From NCBI RefSeq assembly GCF_019774615.1, contig NZ_CP081496.1, forward strand, positions 3,100,001 through 3,164,000: a stretch of DNA of 64,000 bases. Reading direction: 5' to 3'. Both the position numbers and the translations under genes were made by a program. Below are positions 18,583-27,946 of this stretch, in pieces. Position 1 is the stretch's first letter. Every line of letters starts with the position of its first letter. This stretch comes from Streptomyces sp. BHT-5-2 (GTDB lineage: Bacteria; Actinomycetota; Actinomycetes; Streptomycetales; Streptomycetaceae). The notes under the pieces are model-generated. The model was given only the letters and a program-made list of their open reading frames with translations, was not told the origin of the DNA and did no database searches.

Positions 18583-21111
18583 TTGACCGACAGTGCCGAC
18601 CACTCCGCGTCCTCCGGGGCTCCCGCCCCGGAGGACGGGCCCGGCGGCTACCCCGCCGCCCGGCTGCGGCTCCTCCAGCAGGACACCGCCACCGGCCCGG
18701 ACCGCCGCGCCGCCCTCGCCCGCCTCACCGACGACTGGCTCGCCGCCCTGTTGGCCCGGGCCGCCGGCCCCGGCACCCCCGGCGCCGCGCTGGTCGCCGT
18801 CGGTGGCTACGGCCGCGGCGAACTCTCCCCGCGCAGCGACCTCGACCTGCTCCTGCTGCACGACGGCCGCGCCGCCACCGGCGACCTCGCCGCCCTCGCC
18901 GACCGCCTCTGGTACCCCGTCTGGGACCTCGGCCTGGACCTCGACCACTCCGTCCGCACCCCCGCCGAGGCCCGCCGCGCCGCCCGCGACGACCTCAAGG
19001 TGCAACTGGGCCTGCTCGACGCCCGCCACCTCGCCGGCGACCCCGAACTGACCGCCGCGGTCCGCACCGCCGCCTACGCCGACTGGCGCGCGAGCGCCCC
19101 CCGGCGGCTGCCGGAACTCCGCGAACTCTGCCAGGAGCGCGCCGCCCGCCAGGGCGAACTCCAGTACCTCCTCGAACCCGACCTCAAGGAGGCCCGCGGC
19201 GGCCTGCGGGACGCCACCGCACTGCGCGCCATCGCCGCCTCCTGGCTGGCCGACGCCCCTCGCGGTGGACTGGAGGCCGCCCGCGCCCGGCTCCTGGACA
19301 CCCGGGACGCCCTCCACCTCACCACCGGGCGCGCCACCGACCGCCTCTCCCTCCAGGAGCAGGACCAGGTCGCCGGTGCCCTCGGTCTGCTCGACGCGGA
19401 CGCCCTGCTCCGCCGGACCTACGAATCCGCCCGCACGATCGCCTACGCCGCCGACGTCACCTGGCGCGAGGTCGGCCGGGTGCTGCGCGCCCGGTCCGTC
19501 AAACCGGTGCTGCGCGGGCTGCTGCCCATCCGCGCCAACGGCCGCGGCGAACGCTCCCCGCTCGCCGACGGCGTCGTCGAACTCGACGGCGAGGCGGTGC
19601 TGGCCCGCACCGCACGCCCCGAACGGGACCCCGTCCTGCTGCTGCGCGCCGCGGCCGCCGCCGCCCAGGCCGGACTGCCGCTGGCCACCCACGCCATCCG
19701 CCGCTGCGCCGCCGCCGCGCCGCTCCCGGTGCCCTGGCCGGCGGAGGCCCGCGAGCAACTGGTCACCCTCCTCGGCGCCGGCGCGCCCACCGTGCCCGTA
19801 TGGGAGGCCCTGGAGGCCGAGGGCGTCATCGCCCGCCTGCTGCCCGACTGGGAACGCGTCCGCTGCCGCCCCCAGCGCAACCCCGTCCACACCTGGACCG
19901 TGGACCGCCACCTGGTCGAGACCGCGGTCCGCGCCGCCGCGCTGACCCGCCGCGTGCACCGGCCCGACCTGCTGCTGGTCGCCGCCCTGCTGCACGACAT
20001 CGGCAAGGGCTGGCCCGGCGACCACGCGGTGGCCGGCGAGACCATCGCCCGCGACGTCGCCGCCCGGCTCGGCTTCGGCCCCGGCGACACCGCGGTGATC
20101 GCCACCCTCGTCCGGCACCACCTCCTGCTCGTCGAGACCGCCACCCGCCGCGACCTGGACGACCCGGAGACCGTCGGCGCGGTCGCCGACGCCGTCGGCG
20201 GCACCGGCACCCTGGAGCTCCTGCACGCCCTGACCGAGGCCGACGCGCTCGCCACCGGGCCGGCGGCCTGGAGCTCCTGGCGCGCCGGTCTCGTCGCCAC
20301 CCTCGTCCAGCGCGTCGCCGACCGGCTGGCCGGGGAGCCGGCGCCCGAGGCGCGCGGCACCGACGCGCCCACCGCCGAACAGGAGCGCCTGGCCGTCGAG
20401 GCCGCGCGCACCGGCGGCCCCGTCCTGACCCTGCGCCCCCGCCCCGAGACCGGCCCGCCGGGCGCCGCCGACCCCGCCGGCTCCGCCGAACCGTCGTCCG
20501 CCGTGCCGGACACCGCCCCCGAACCGGTCGGCGTGGAACTCCTGATCGCCGTCCCGGACCAGCCCGGTGTGCTGCCCGCCGCAGCCGGCGTGCTGGCCCT
20601 GCACCGCCTCACCGTCCGCGCGGCCGACCTGCGCACCCTCGACCCGCTCGGCCACGGCCCGGTCCTGCTGCTGAGCTGGCGGGTGGCGGCCGAGTACGGC
20701 TCGCTGCCCGAGGCGGGCCGGCTCCGCGCCGACCTCGTCCGCGCCCTGGACGGCTCCCTGGACGTCCCCGGCCGCCTCACCGAACGCGAGCGCGCCTACG
20801 TCCGCCGTTCCCGCCCCGCCCCGGCCCCGCCGCCCAGCGTCACCGTCGCCGCCGGCAGCTCCCGCACCGCCACCGTCATCGAGGTCCGCGCCCAGGACGC
20901 GCACGGACTGCTGCACCGGATCGGCCGGGCCCTGGAAACAGCCGGCGTCGCGGTGCGCAGCGCCCACATCAGCACCCTGGGCGCCAACGCCGTGGACGCC
21001 TTCTACGTCACCGACCCCGACGGCCGGCCGCTCCCCGACCCGGACGCCCACAAGGTCGCCCGCACCGTGGAGGACGCCCTCCAGGGCCCCACCGCCGCCC
21101 CGGGCACCTGA
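18583..21111 (+). CDS. glnD: PII uridylyl/adenylyltransferase GlnD
   Basis: An 842-residue bifunctional nucleotidyltransferase that modifies and de-modifies PII. The start is TTG at 18583 behind GGAGGAGAG. Domains in order: nucleotidyltransferase with GGYGRGELSPRSDLDL at residues 74-89 (catalytic Asp86 and Asp88), the GlnD helical linker (YLLEPDLKEARGGLRD), an HD domain with LLHDIGKGWPGDH near residue 470, a Pro/Ala-rich linker around 600-645, and two ACT domains at the C-terminus (PDQPGVLPAAAGVLALHRL; AQDAHGLLHRIGRALE). In Streptomyces GlnD adenylylates Tyr51 of PII. Confidence 0.96.
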   Translation: MTDSADHSASSGAPAPEDGPGGYPAARLRLLQQDTATGPDRRAALARLTDDWLAALLARAAGPGTPGAALVAVGGYGRGELSPRSDLDLLLLHDGRAATGDLAALADRLWYPVWDLGLDLDHSVRTPAEARRAARDDLKVQLGLLDARHLAGDPELTAAVRTAAYADWRASAPRRLPELRELCQERAARQGELQYLLEPDLKEARGGLRDATALRAIAASWLADAPRGGLEAARARLLDTRDALHLTTGRATDRLSLQEQDQVAGALGLLDADALLRRTYESARTIAYAADVTWREVGRVLRARSVKPVLRGLLPIRANGRGERSPLADGVVELDGEAVLARTARPERDPVLLLRAAAAAAQAGLPLATHAIRRCAAAAPLPVPWPAEAREQLVTLLGAGAPTVPVWEALEAEGVIARLLPDWERVRCRPQRNPVHTWTVDRHLVETAVRAAALTRRVHRPDLLLVAALLHDIGKGWPGDHAVAGETIARDVAARLGFGPGDTAVIATLVRHHLLLVETATRRDLDDPETVGAVADAVGGTGTLELLHALTEADALATGPAAWSSWRAGLVATLVQRVADRLAGEPAPEARGTDAPTAEQERLAVEAARTGGPVLTLRPRPETGPPGAADPAGSAEPSSAVPDTAPEPVGVELLIAVPDQPGVLPAAAGVLALHRLTVRAADLRTLDPLGHGPVLLLSWRVAAEYGSLPEAGRLRADLVRALDGSLDVPGRLTERERAYVRRSRPAPAPPPSVTVAAGSSRTATVIEVRAQDAHGLLHRIGRALETAGVAVRSAHISTLGANAVDAFYVTDPDGRPLPDPDAHKVARTVEDALQGPTAAPGT

Positions 21112-21327
21112 CGACGGCCCCGGGAACACCCACCGCCCCCCGCACGTTGTGGCCCGCAAGGGGCGCCCCCGCCCCCTACAGGATCCGTTCGCCCACCCCC
21201 TACGGCCCGCCTGCCCGCCCCCACGCCCCCGCCGCTCCCCACGGCCAGGGACCGGTTCGCTTGCGGGGCCGGATACCCTAGAACCCGACCGGACCCACGC
21301 CCCCGACCCCGAGGATCGACGACCGCC

Positions 21328-22875
21328 GTGTTCGATACGCTTTCCGACCGCTTGGCGAGTACTTTCAAAAACCTCCGGGGCAAGGGCCGCCTGAGCGAGG
21401 CGGACATCGACGCCACCGCGCGCGAGATCCGGATCGCCCTGCTGGAAGCGGACGTGGCCCTGCCGGTCGTCCGCTCCTTCATCAAGCAGGTCAAGGAGCG
21501 CGGCCTCGGCGCCGAGGTCTCCCAGGCGCTGAACCCCGCCCAGCAGGTCATCAAGATCGTCAACGAGGAGCTCATCGGCATCCTCGGCGGCGAGACCCGC
21601 CGCCTGCGCTTCGCCAAGCAGGCCCCGACGGTGATCATGCTCGCCGGCCTCCAGGGTGCCGGTAAGACCACCCTCGCCGGAAAGCTCGGCCGCTGGCTCA
21701 AGGCCCAGGGCCACTCGCCGCTGCTGGTCGCCTGCGACCTCCAGCGCCCCAACGCCGTCAACCAGCTCCAGGTCGTCTCCGAGCGCGCCGGCGTCGCCTT
21801 CTACGGCCCCGAGCCCGGCAACGGCGTCGGCGACCCGGTGCAGGTCGCCAAGGACTCCATCGAGTACGCCCGCTCCAAGCAGTACGACATCGTCGTCGTC
21901 GACACCGCCGGCCGCCTCGGCATCGACGCCGAGATGATGCAGCAGGCCGCCGACATCCGCGACGCGGTCTCCCCGGACGAGGTCCTCTTCGTCGTCGACG
22001 CCATGATCGGCCAGGACGCGGTCAACACCGCCGAGGCGTTCCGCGACGGCGTCGGCTTCGACGGCGTGGTGCTCTCCAAGCTGGACGGCGACGCCCGCGG
22101 TGGTGCCGCGCTCTCCATCGCGCACGTCACCGGCAAGCAGATCATGTTCGCCTCCAACGGCGAGAAGCTGGACGACTTCGACGCGTTCCACCCGGACCGC
22201 ATGGCGTCCCGCATCCTCGGCATGGGCGACATGCTCTCGCTCATCGAGAAGGCCGAGCAGACCTTCAGCCAGCAAGAGGCCGAGAAGATGGCGGCCAAGC
22301 TGGCGAAGGGCCCCAAGGAGTTCACGCTCGACGACTTCCTGGCCCAGATGGAGCAGGTCCGGAAGATGGGCTCGATCTCCAAGCTCCTCGGCATGCTGCC
22401 CGGCATGGCGCAGATGAAGGACCAGATCAACAACCTCGACGAGCGCGAGGTCGACCGCACGGCCGCCATCATCAAGTCGATGACCCCGGCCGAGCGCCAG
22501 GACCCGACGATCATCAACGGCTCGCGCCGGGCCCGTATCGCCCGGGGTTCCGGCGTCGACGTCAGCACCGTCAAGGGCCTCGTCGAGCGGTTCTTCGACG
22601 CCCGCAAGATGATGTCGCGGATGGCGCAGGGCGGCGGACTGCCCGGCATGCCCGGCATCCCCGGGATGGGGGGCGGCGGCGCCCGCAAGAAGAAGCAGAT
22701 CAAGCAGGCCAAGGGCAAGCGCAAGAGCGGCAACCCGATGAAGCGCAAGGCCGACGAGGAGGCCGCGGCGGCGCGCCGCGAGGCCGCCGCCGGCAGCCCC
22801 TTCGGTCTGCCGCAGGACGGCCAGGACCCGCAGAACTTCGAACTCCCCGAGGAATTCAAGAAGTTCATGAACTGA
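21328..22875 (+). CDS. ffh: signal recognition particle protein Ffh
   Basis: A 515-residue SRP54 homologue that binds signal sequences and 4.5S RNA. The start is GTG at 21328 (MFDTLSDRLASTFKNLRG). The N domain is followed by the GTPase G domain (GLQGAGKTT near residue 108, DLQRPNAVNQL, DTAGRLGID, SKLDGDARGG). The M domain carries the RNA-binding SGVDVSTVKGLVERF region and the Met-rich end GLPGMPGIPGMGGGG. The C-terminus is a Lys-rich tail (KKKQIKQAKGKRK) ahead of an acidic end. The partner receptor ftsY lies 8 kb upstream in this window. Confidence 0.97.
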   Translation: MFDTLSDRLASTFKNLRGKGRLSEADIDATAREIRIALLEADVALPVVRSFIKQVKERGLGAEVSQALNPAQQVIKIVNEELIGILGGETRRLRFAKQAPTVIMLAGLQGAGKTTLAGKLGRWLKAQGHSPLLVACDLQRPNAVNQLQVVSERAGVAFYGPEPGNGVGDPVQVAKDSIEYARSKQYDIVVVDTAGRLGIDAEMMQQAADIRDAVSPDEVLFVVDAMIGQDAVNTAEAFRDGVGFDGVVLSKLDGDARGGAALSIAHVTGKQIMFASNGEKLDDFDAFHPDRMASRILGMGDMLSLIEKAEQTFSQQEAEKMAAKLAKGPKEFTLDDFLAQMEQVRKMGSISKLLGMLPGMAQMKDQINNLDEREVDRTAAIIKSMTPAERQDPTIINGSRRARIARGSGVDVSTVKGLVERFFDARKMMSRMAQGGGLPGMPGIPGMGGGGARKKKQIKQAKGKRKSGNPMKRKADEEAAAARREAAAGSPFGLPQDGQDPQNFELPEEFKKFMN

Positions 22876-22900
22876 AACCGGCGCCCGCCCGGCACCGTAC

Positions 22901-22941
22901 GACGAGCCCCCGGCCACCTCTTCCGTGGCCGGGGGCTCGTC
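22901..22941. terminator. bidirectional terminator after ffh
   Basis: A perfect 17-bp stem, arms 22901-22917 and 22925-22941, encloses the loop CTCTTCC. It lies between convergent ffh and the methyltransferase gene. Confidence 0.88.
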
Positions 22942-22967
22942 CGTGGGCGCGCGGGGCGGCGGCCCGG

Positions 22968-23816
22968 CTAACGGGTGCGCGCGATCAGATACCGGAAGAC
23001 GTTCGCCATCCAGACCGTTCCGTCCGCCCGCTGGAACGGATGGAGCGCCTCGGCCAGCTCCTTCTCCACCTGCCGCGGCCCGGCCACCTCCAACGCCTCC
23101 TCGAACAGGCCGGTCGACAGCAACCCGCGCACCGCGCTCGCCACGTCCGCGTACCCGAAGGGGCAGGCCACCCGCCCCGACCCGTCGGGCCGCAGTCCCG
23201 CCCGGGCCGCCAGCTCCTCCAGGTCGTCCCGGCCGGCCGGGACCCAGCCCGCGCCCGGGCGCTTCGCCGGGGCGACCAGCCGGTGCGCCACCCGCAGCAC
23301 GCCGGCCGCCGCACACCGCTCCACCGGGCCCCAGCCGCCCAGCACCACCGCACTGCCCCGCTCGGCCAGGGCGGCCGCGGCGGTCAGCGCACCGGTCAGC
23401 TCCTCGGTGCCGCCGCAGCCCACCGGGTGGAACGCCGTGATCACGGTGAACCGCGCGTCCTCCGGTGCCGCGTCCGCCAGCCCGCCGCTCACCAGCCGGG
23501 TGACCTCCGGCATCCCGTCCGGCGTGAGCCGCTCGCGGGCCAGCTCCAGCCGGCTCTCGTCCGCGTCCACCCCGCTGACCTGCGCCCCGCGTGCCGCCGC
23601 GAGCAACAGCGCCAGCCCGGAGCCGCAGCCCAGCCCGAGCAGCCGGGTGCCGGGGCCGATGCCCAGCCGGTCGTACGCGGCCTCGTAGAGGGGGACCAGC
23701 ATCCGTTCCTGGATCTCCGCCCAGTCGCGGGCGCGGGTGCCGGCCGTCGGGGCCGGGCCGTCAGGGTGCGCGCACGCGGTGTTCGGAATCTGGTGCCGCA
23801 CGAGCGTGGGTGACAT
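22968..23816 (-). CDS. class I SAM-dependent methyltransferase
   Basis: A 282-residue protein with the Rossmann methyltransferase motif I, LLGLGCGSGLALL at residues 59-71, and an acidic residue after strand 2 (GVDADESRLELARERL). The substrate is unknown; the C-terminal half (FGYADVASAVRGLLSTG) resembles small-molecule methyltransferases rather than RNA or protein methylases. The ATG at 23816 lacks a strong ribosome site; AGGGGCG is 7-13 bases upstream. It diverges from the SprT-like gene across a 556-bp region. Confidence 0.82.
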   Translation of the reverse strand: MSPTLVRHQIPNTACAHPDGPAPTAGTRARDWAEIQERMLVPLYEAAYDRLGIGPGTRLLGLGCGSGLALLLAAARGAQVSGVDADESRLELARERLTPDGMPEVTRLVSGGLADAAPEDARFTVITAFHPVGCGGTEELTGALTAAAALAERGSAVVLGGWGPVERCAAAGVLRVAHRLVAPAKRPGAGWVPAGRDDLEELAARAGLRPDGSGRVACPFGYADVASAVRGLLSTGLFEEALEVAGPRQVEKELAEALHPFQRADGTVWMANVFRYLIARTR

Positions 23817-24372
23817 CGATAGCGCCCCTATTCGCCGAGAACCCGAAGCTGATCAGTACCGTCCGCCCCCGTGTTTCCGAGCGTTGTGCGCCCCCGCGAT
23901 CCAGACAACTGCGCATCCGACCGGCCGTCCAGAGGGTGCGCCGGGATTTGGCTCCCGCGCGCCCCTGTGTGCGCCGGCCGCCGCGCTCCCGCAGCGCCGT
24001 TCCAGGGTGCCCCGGGGAGTGCGGTCCCGCCACGGCAGCGGCCCCGCGCGCCGCCGGCCGCCGCCGGAGCCCCCGTGACGCGGCCCGCTCCTGCTGCCCT
24101 ACGGTGGAAGGGCGGGGCCGGGGCCCACCGCGGCTCGTACCACCGGTAACATCGCCGGGCGCCGGCGCCCCTACGTGCGGAGGGCTTACGCCATGTGGCG
24201 TACGCGGGGGTACGCGCCCTACGTACCGGCTTGCGGTCGACGGGCGGCTTCTCCGCAGATCGGCGCACCGCGTACGTGCCGCGCCCCATGCCCGGAAACT
24301 GACCGGTACGTGCAAATTATTTGAGATGCCCCGGAATCGGAACACCGGGCGACTCCGGCTCGTTGTCACGAC
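23817..24372. other. 556-bp divergent intergenic region
   Basis: There is no gene I can support. It holds the palindromes at 24187-24215, many TACG repeats around 24170-24240, and a short AT-rich stretch at 24313-24325 shortly before the GTG start at 24373 that may be part of a promoter. Confidence 0.4.
24187..24215. promoter_or_regulatory. two adjoining operator-like palindromes
   Basis: TACGCCA-TG-TGGCGTA (24187-24202) and GCGTAC-N6-GTACGC (24198-24203, 24210-24215) overlap by five bases. Both have perfect arms and lie in the divergent promoter region. Confidence 0.45.
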
Positions 24373-24963
24373 GTGAGCACGACACCGCCTGTTCTCGCCG
24401 CCGAGCTGGCGCTCGCGTGGGCCGACATTCAACGGCACCACCCCGAGCTGCCGGACCTGGCCGCGCCCGAGTCCCTGATCGGAGAGTCCTCGTCCGCCTG
24501 TGGCGCCGAGCTCTCCTTCGAACGGCTGCTCCACGAGGCAGTCCACGGCATCGCCGCCGCCCGCGGCATCCGCGACACCTCCCGGGCAGGCCGCTACCAC
24601 AACCGCCGGTTCCTGGCGATCGCCGAGGAGCTGGGCCTGGACCACGCCGACGAGCCGCACCCCAGCAGCGGCTTCTCGCTGGTCACACTCAACCCCGAGG
24701 CGAGACGGCGCTACCGGCCCACCATCGAGCGGCTCACCAGAGCCCTCAAGGCCCACAGCGCCGCCACCGCCACCGACACCAGCCGCAGCTTCCGCGGACC
24801 GGCCGCCCGGCACGGCTCCTCCGGGGGCGGCGTCCGCGTCAAGGCCGTCTGCGACTGCGGGCGCAATGTCCGCGTCGTCCCGTCTGTCCTGGCCCAGGCA
24901 CCGATCGTCTGCGGTGGCTGCGGCAAGCCCTTCCGGATCCCCGAGGTGGCCGCGGTCGGCTGA
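24373..24963 (+). CDS. SprT-like putative zinc metalloprotease
   Basis: A 196-residue protein with the zinc-protease signature HEAVH (His54, Glu55, His58) in [15 protein letters not shown], followed by [16 protein letters not shown] as in SprT-like proteins. The C-terminus has two CxC/CxxC pairs (CDCG, CGGC about 23 residues later) that form a probable zinc ribbon. The GTG at 24373 has no obvious ribosome site. It ends 155 bp before rpsP. SprT-like proteases in eukaryotes (SPRTN) cut DNA-protein crosslinks, but no substrate is known for this bacterial group, so I assign no role. Confidence 0.75.
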   Translation: MSTTPPVLAAELALAWADIQRHHPELPDLAAPESLIGESSSACGAELSFERLLHEAVHGIAAARGIRDTSRAGRYHNRRFLAIAEELGLDHADEPHPSSGFSLVTLNPEARRRYRPTIERLTRALKAHSAATATDTSRSFRGPAARHGSSGGGVRVKAVCDCGRNVRVVPSVLAQAPIVCGGCGKPFRIPEVAAVG

Positions 24964-25118
24964 CCTTCGGGCGTGTGGCACAATTGCCAGCTGTACTCGA
25001 CAGTCGCACAGGACCCCTCTCTCCTCCGGCTGACGCGTCCATCGGGGCCCCGAGTACCGCAACCCCACGTGGCATCTCGTTGTGCCCCACCACGTCAAGA
25101 CCAGGAGACACCACTCCA

Positions 25119-25559
25119 GTGGCAGTCAAGATCAAGCTGAAGCGTCTGGGCAAGATCCGCTCGCCTCACTACCGCATCGTCGTCGCCGACTCCCGCACCC
25201 GCCGGGACGGCCGCGCCATCGAGGAGATCGGCCTGTACCACCCGGTGCAGAACCCCTCCCGCATCGAGGTCGACTCGGAGCGTGCGCAGTACTGGCTGAG
25301 CGTCGGCGCCCAGCCGACCGAGCCCGTGCTGGCCATCCTCAAGGTCACCGGCGACTGGCAGAAGTTCAAGGGTCTGCCCGCCCCGGCGCCGATGAAGGTC
25401 GCCGAGCCGAAGGCCGACAAGCGCGCCCTCTTCGAGGCCGCCGCCAAGGCTTCCGGTGACGAGCCGAAGGGTGAGGCCATCACCCCGAAGGCGAAGAAGG
25501 CCGACAAGAAGGCGGACGAGGCCGCGGCCGAGTCCACCTCCGAGTCCACCGAGGACTGA
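25119..25559 (+). CDS. rpsP: 30S ribosomal protein S16
   Basis: A 146-residue S16 protein. The core ([20 protein letters not shown] ... [20 protein letters not shown]) is about 90 residues. As in other streptomycetes, it carries an extra Lys/Ala/Glu-rich C-terminal tail. The GTG at 25119 follows AGGAGA. It heads the rpsP-khpA-rimM-trmD block. A TGTGGCACAATTG stretch at 24974-24986 is the likely promoter region, although no perfect -35 pairs with it. Confidence 0.97.
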   Translation: MAVKIKLKRLGKIRSPHYRIVVADSRTRRDGRAIEEIGLYHPVQNPSRIEVDSERAQYWLSVGAQPTEPVLAILKVTGDWQKFKGLPAPAPMKVAEPKADKRALFEAAAKASGDEPKGEAITPKAKKADKKADEAAAESTSESTED

Positions 25560-25561
25560 GC

Positions 25562-25801
25562 GTGCTTGAGGAGGCCCTTGAGCACCTCGTCAAGGGCATC
25601 GTCGACAACCCCGACGACGTGCAGGTAGCCTCGCGCACCCTGCGCCGCGGGCGCGTGCTGGAGGTCCGGGTCCACCCCGACGACCTCGGCAAGGTGATCG
25701 GCCGCAACGGCCGTACCGCCCGCGCACTGCGGACCGTCGTGGGCGCCATCGGCGGCCGGGGCATCCGCGTCGACCTCGTCGACGTCGACCAAGTTCGCTG
25801 A
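25562..25801 (+). CDS. khpA: KH-domain RNA-binding protein KhpA
   Basis: A 79-residue single KH-domain protein. The GxxG loop is GRNG in LGKVIGRNGRTARALRTV. The GTG start at 25562 is two bases after the rpsP stop, so it is translationally coupled. KhpA proteins bind RNA, often with KhpB, and the position between rpsP and rimM is conserved across Gram-positive bacteria. Confidence 0.93.
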   Translation: MLEEALEHLVKGIVDNPDDVQVASRTLRRGRVLEVRVHPDDLGKVIGRNGRTARALRTVVGAIGGRGIRVDLVDVDQVR

Positions 25802-25820
25802 TCCAAGTTGAACACCGGCT

Positions 25821-25856
25821 CGGGCCGGGGAGGGCCTTCGGGTCCGCCCCGGCCCG
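25821..25856 (+). terminator. strong intercistronic hairpin between khpA and rimM
   Basis: CGGGCCGGGG (25821-25830) pairs perfectly with 25847-25856. Inside it a GGGCC/GGTCC stem closes a TTCG loop. There is no U-tract, so partial termination or RNA processing is likely. Confidence 0.6.
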
Positions 25857-26012
25857 CGTCCGTATGCGAGCCTGGTCCTGATGGACACTCCGGGCCGGTC
25901 CCGCGACCGTCCTCCACCGGGCCCGCCCCGTCACCATTCATCGCGGAACCCCGCGTTCCGCAGCCACGTCCGCGAAAGCGGCGGCGGTCTAGCCGCAAAA
26001 GGGAGTGCACAA

Positions 26013-26558
26013 GTGCAGCTGGTAGTCGCCCGGATCGGCCGCGCCCACGGCATCAAGGGCGAGGTCACCGTGGAGGTGCGCACCGACGAACCGGAACTCC
26101 GGCTCGCCCCGGGCGCCGTCCTCGCCACCGACCCGTCCGCCGTCGGACCGCTGACCATCGCCACCGGCCGGGTCCACAGCGGCCGGCTGCTGCTGCGCTT
26201 CGAGGGCGTCGCGGACCGCACCGCCGCCGAGGCGCTGCGCAACACCCTGCTGATCGCCGAGGTCGACCCCGAGGAACTCCCCGAGGACCCCGAGGAGTTC
26301 TACGACCACCAGCTGATCGATCTCGAGGTCGTCACCCGCGACGGCACCGCCGTCGGCCGGATCACCGAGGTCTCCCACCTGCCCTACCAGGACCTGCTGA
26401 TCGTCGCGCGCCCCGAGGGCGGCGAGGTCATGATCCCGTTCGTCGCCGAGATCGTCCCCGAGATCGACCTCGAGGAGCAGCGCGCGATCGTCGACCCGCC
26501 GCCGGGACTCCTCGACGAGACCCAGGCGGAGATCGCCTCCGGGCGCGAGGACAGCTGA
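26013..26558 (+). CDS. rimM: 16S rRNA processing protein RimM
   Basis: A 181-residue 30S maturation factor that binds S19. It starts with GTG at 26013 ([18 protein letters not shown]) after AAAAGGGA. The N-terminal RimM barrel is followed by the PRC domain ([34 protein letters not shown]). The stop overlaps the trmD start in TGATG, giving tight coupling. A small GCGGC/GCCGC hairpin sits just upstream of the ribosome site. Confidence 0.96.
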   Translation: MQLVVARIGRAHGIKGEVTVEVRTDEPELRLAPGAVLATDPSAVGPLTIATGRVHSGRLLLRFEGVADRTAAEALRNTLLIAEVDPEELPEDPEEFYDHQLIDLEVVTRDGTAVGRITEVSHLPYQDLLIVARPEGGEVMIPFVAEIVPEIDLEEQRAIVDPPPGLLDETQAEIASGREDS

Positions 26559-27367
26559 TGCGGCTCGACGTCGTCACGATCTTCCCGGAGTACCTCGAAC
26601 CGCTGAACGTCTCGCTGGTCGGCAAGGCCCGCGCCCGCGGACAGCTCGACGTGCGCATCCACGACCTGCGGCAGTGGACGCACGACAAGCACCACACCGT
26701 CGACGACACCCCCTACGGCGGCGGCCCCGGCATGGTGATGAAGCCCGAGCCGTGGGGCGCGGCGCTCGACGACGTCCTGGCGTCCGGCGAGGGCGCCCCC
26801 GTCCTCGTCGTCCCCACCCCCAGCGGCGTCCCCTTCACCCAGCAGCTCGCCGTGGAGCTCTCCGGCAAACCCTGGCTGGTGTTCACCCCGGCCCGCTACG
26901 AGGGCATCGACCGCCGCGTCATCGAGGAGTACGGCGACCGCTTGGACGTCCGCGAGGTCTCCATCGGCGACTACGTCCTGGCCGGCGGCGAGGCCCCGGT
27001 CCTCGTCATGGTCGAGGCCATCGCCCGGCTCCTGCCCGGTGTCCTCGGCAACGCCGCCTCCCACCAGGACGACTCCTTCGCCCCCGGGGCGATGGCCGAC
27101 CTGCTGGAAGGCCCCGTCTACACCAAGCCCCCGGAGTGGCGCGGCCGCACCATCCCCGAGGTGCTGCTCAGCGGCCACCACGGCAAGATCGCCCGCTGGC
27201 GCCGCGACCAGGCGTTCCAGCGCACCGACCGCAACCGCCCCGACCTGATCGAGCGCGCCGACCCCGCCGCCTTCGACAAGAAGGACCGGGAAACCCTCTC
27301 CATCCTGGGATGGGCCCCCGGCGAGGACGGCCGATTTGGGCGGACGAGTCGGTCCGTGGAAGAATGA
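26558..27367 (+). CDS. trmD: tRNA (guanine-37-N1)-methyltransferase
   Basis: A 269-residue SPOUT-class enzyme making m1G37 in tRNA, which prevents frameshifting. The ATG overlaps the rimM stop by one base. The start [13 protein letters not shown], the PYGGGPGMVMK loop and the trefoil-knot SAM site (SIGDYVLAGGEAPVLVM) are all canonical. The C-terminal domain (RRDQAFQRTDRNRPDL) is complete. Confidence 0.97.
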   Translation: MRLDVVTIFPEYLEPLNVSLVGKARARGQLDVRIHDLRQWTHDKHHTVDDTPYGGGPGMVMKPEPWGAALDDVLASGEGAPVLVVPTPSGVPFTQQLAVELSGKPWLVFTPARYEGIDRRVIEEYGDRLDVREVSIGDYVLAGGEAPVLVMVEAIARLLPGVLGNAASHQDDSFAPGAMADLLEGPVYTKPPEWRGRTIPEVLLSGHHGKIARWRRDQAFQRTDRNRPDLIERADPAAFDKKDRETLSILGWAPGEDGRFGRTSRSVEE

Positions 27368-27462
27368 GCCGCTGCTGTCCGCGCCCGGCGTGCGCCCCTG
27401 CCACAGGGGGAACGACGTCCGTCCGGCGGCCCGGCAGCACATCAAACCTTCCGAAATGATTC

Positions 27463-27504
27463 CGCTGATGACCTGTGGCATCAGCGAAGAAAGCAGCAGG
27501 TCAT
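27463..27504 (+). promoter_or_regulatory. rplS leader with two competing hairpins
   Basis: CGCTGATG (27463-27470) pairs perfectly with CATCAGCG (27479-27486). Alternatively ATGACCTG (27468-27475) pairs perfectly with CAGGTCAT (27497-27504), which includes the first two bases of the rplS ATG. The two structures exclude each other. Confidence 0.55.
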
Positions 27505-27850
27505 GAACCTCCTCGACTCCATCGACTCCGCCGCACTGCGCAGCGACGTCCCGGCCTTCCGCCCGGGTGACACCGTCAACGTCCACGTCCGCGTCATCGA
27601 GGGCAACCGCTCCCGTGTGCAGCAGTTCAAGGGCGTTGTCATCCGCCGCCAGGGCTCCGGCGTGCGCGAGACCTTCACGGTCCGCAAGGTCAGCTTCTCG
27701 GTCGGCGTCGAGCGCACCTTCCCCGTGCACACCCCGATCGTCGAGAAGATCGAGGTCGTCACCCGCGGTGACGTCCGCCGCGCCAAGCTGTACTACCTCC
27801 GCGAGCTGCGCGGCAAGGCCGCCAAGATCAAGGAGAAGCGCGAGAGCTGA
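27503..27850 (+). CDS. rplS: 50S ribosomal protein L19
   Basis: A 115-residue L19 protein at the 30S-50S interface. The ATG at 27503 starts [19 protein letters not shown]. The conserved core, [20 protein letters not shown] and [16 protein letters not shown], is intact. The ribosome site is weak and lies within a potentially structured leader. The gene is 135 bp after trmD. Confidence 0.97.
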   Translation: MNLLDSIDSAALRSDVPAFRPGDTVNVHVRVIEGNRSRVQQFKGVVIRRQGSGVRETFTVRKVSFSVGVERTFPVHTPIVEKIEVVTRGDVRRAKLYYLRELRGKAAKIKEKRES

Positions 27851-27858
27851 GCCGCGCG

Positions 27859-27888
27859 GCACCGGGCGGCGCCAGGCCGCCCCGGTGC
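27859..27888 (+). terminator. hairpin after rplS
   Basis: GCACCGGGCGGC (27859-27870) pairs with 27876-27888, with one bulged C and a GCCAG loop. No U-tract follows. It probably attenuates between rplS and the signal peptidase genes. Confidence 0.6.
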
Positions 27889-27946
27889 ACCGCGAGGCCA
27901 CGCTCGCGACCGGCGTCCGGGACCGGCCGGATAGGCTCTGGGCCCC

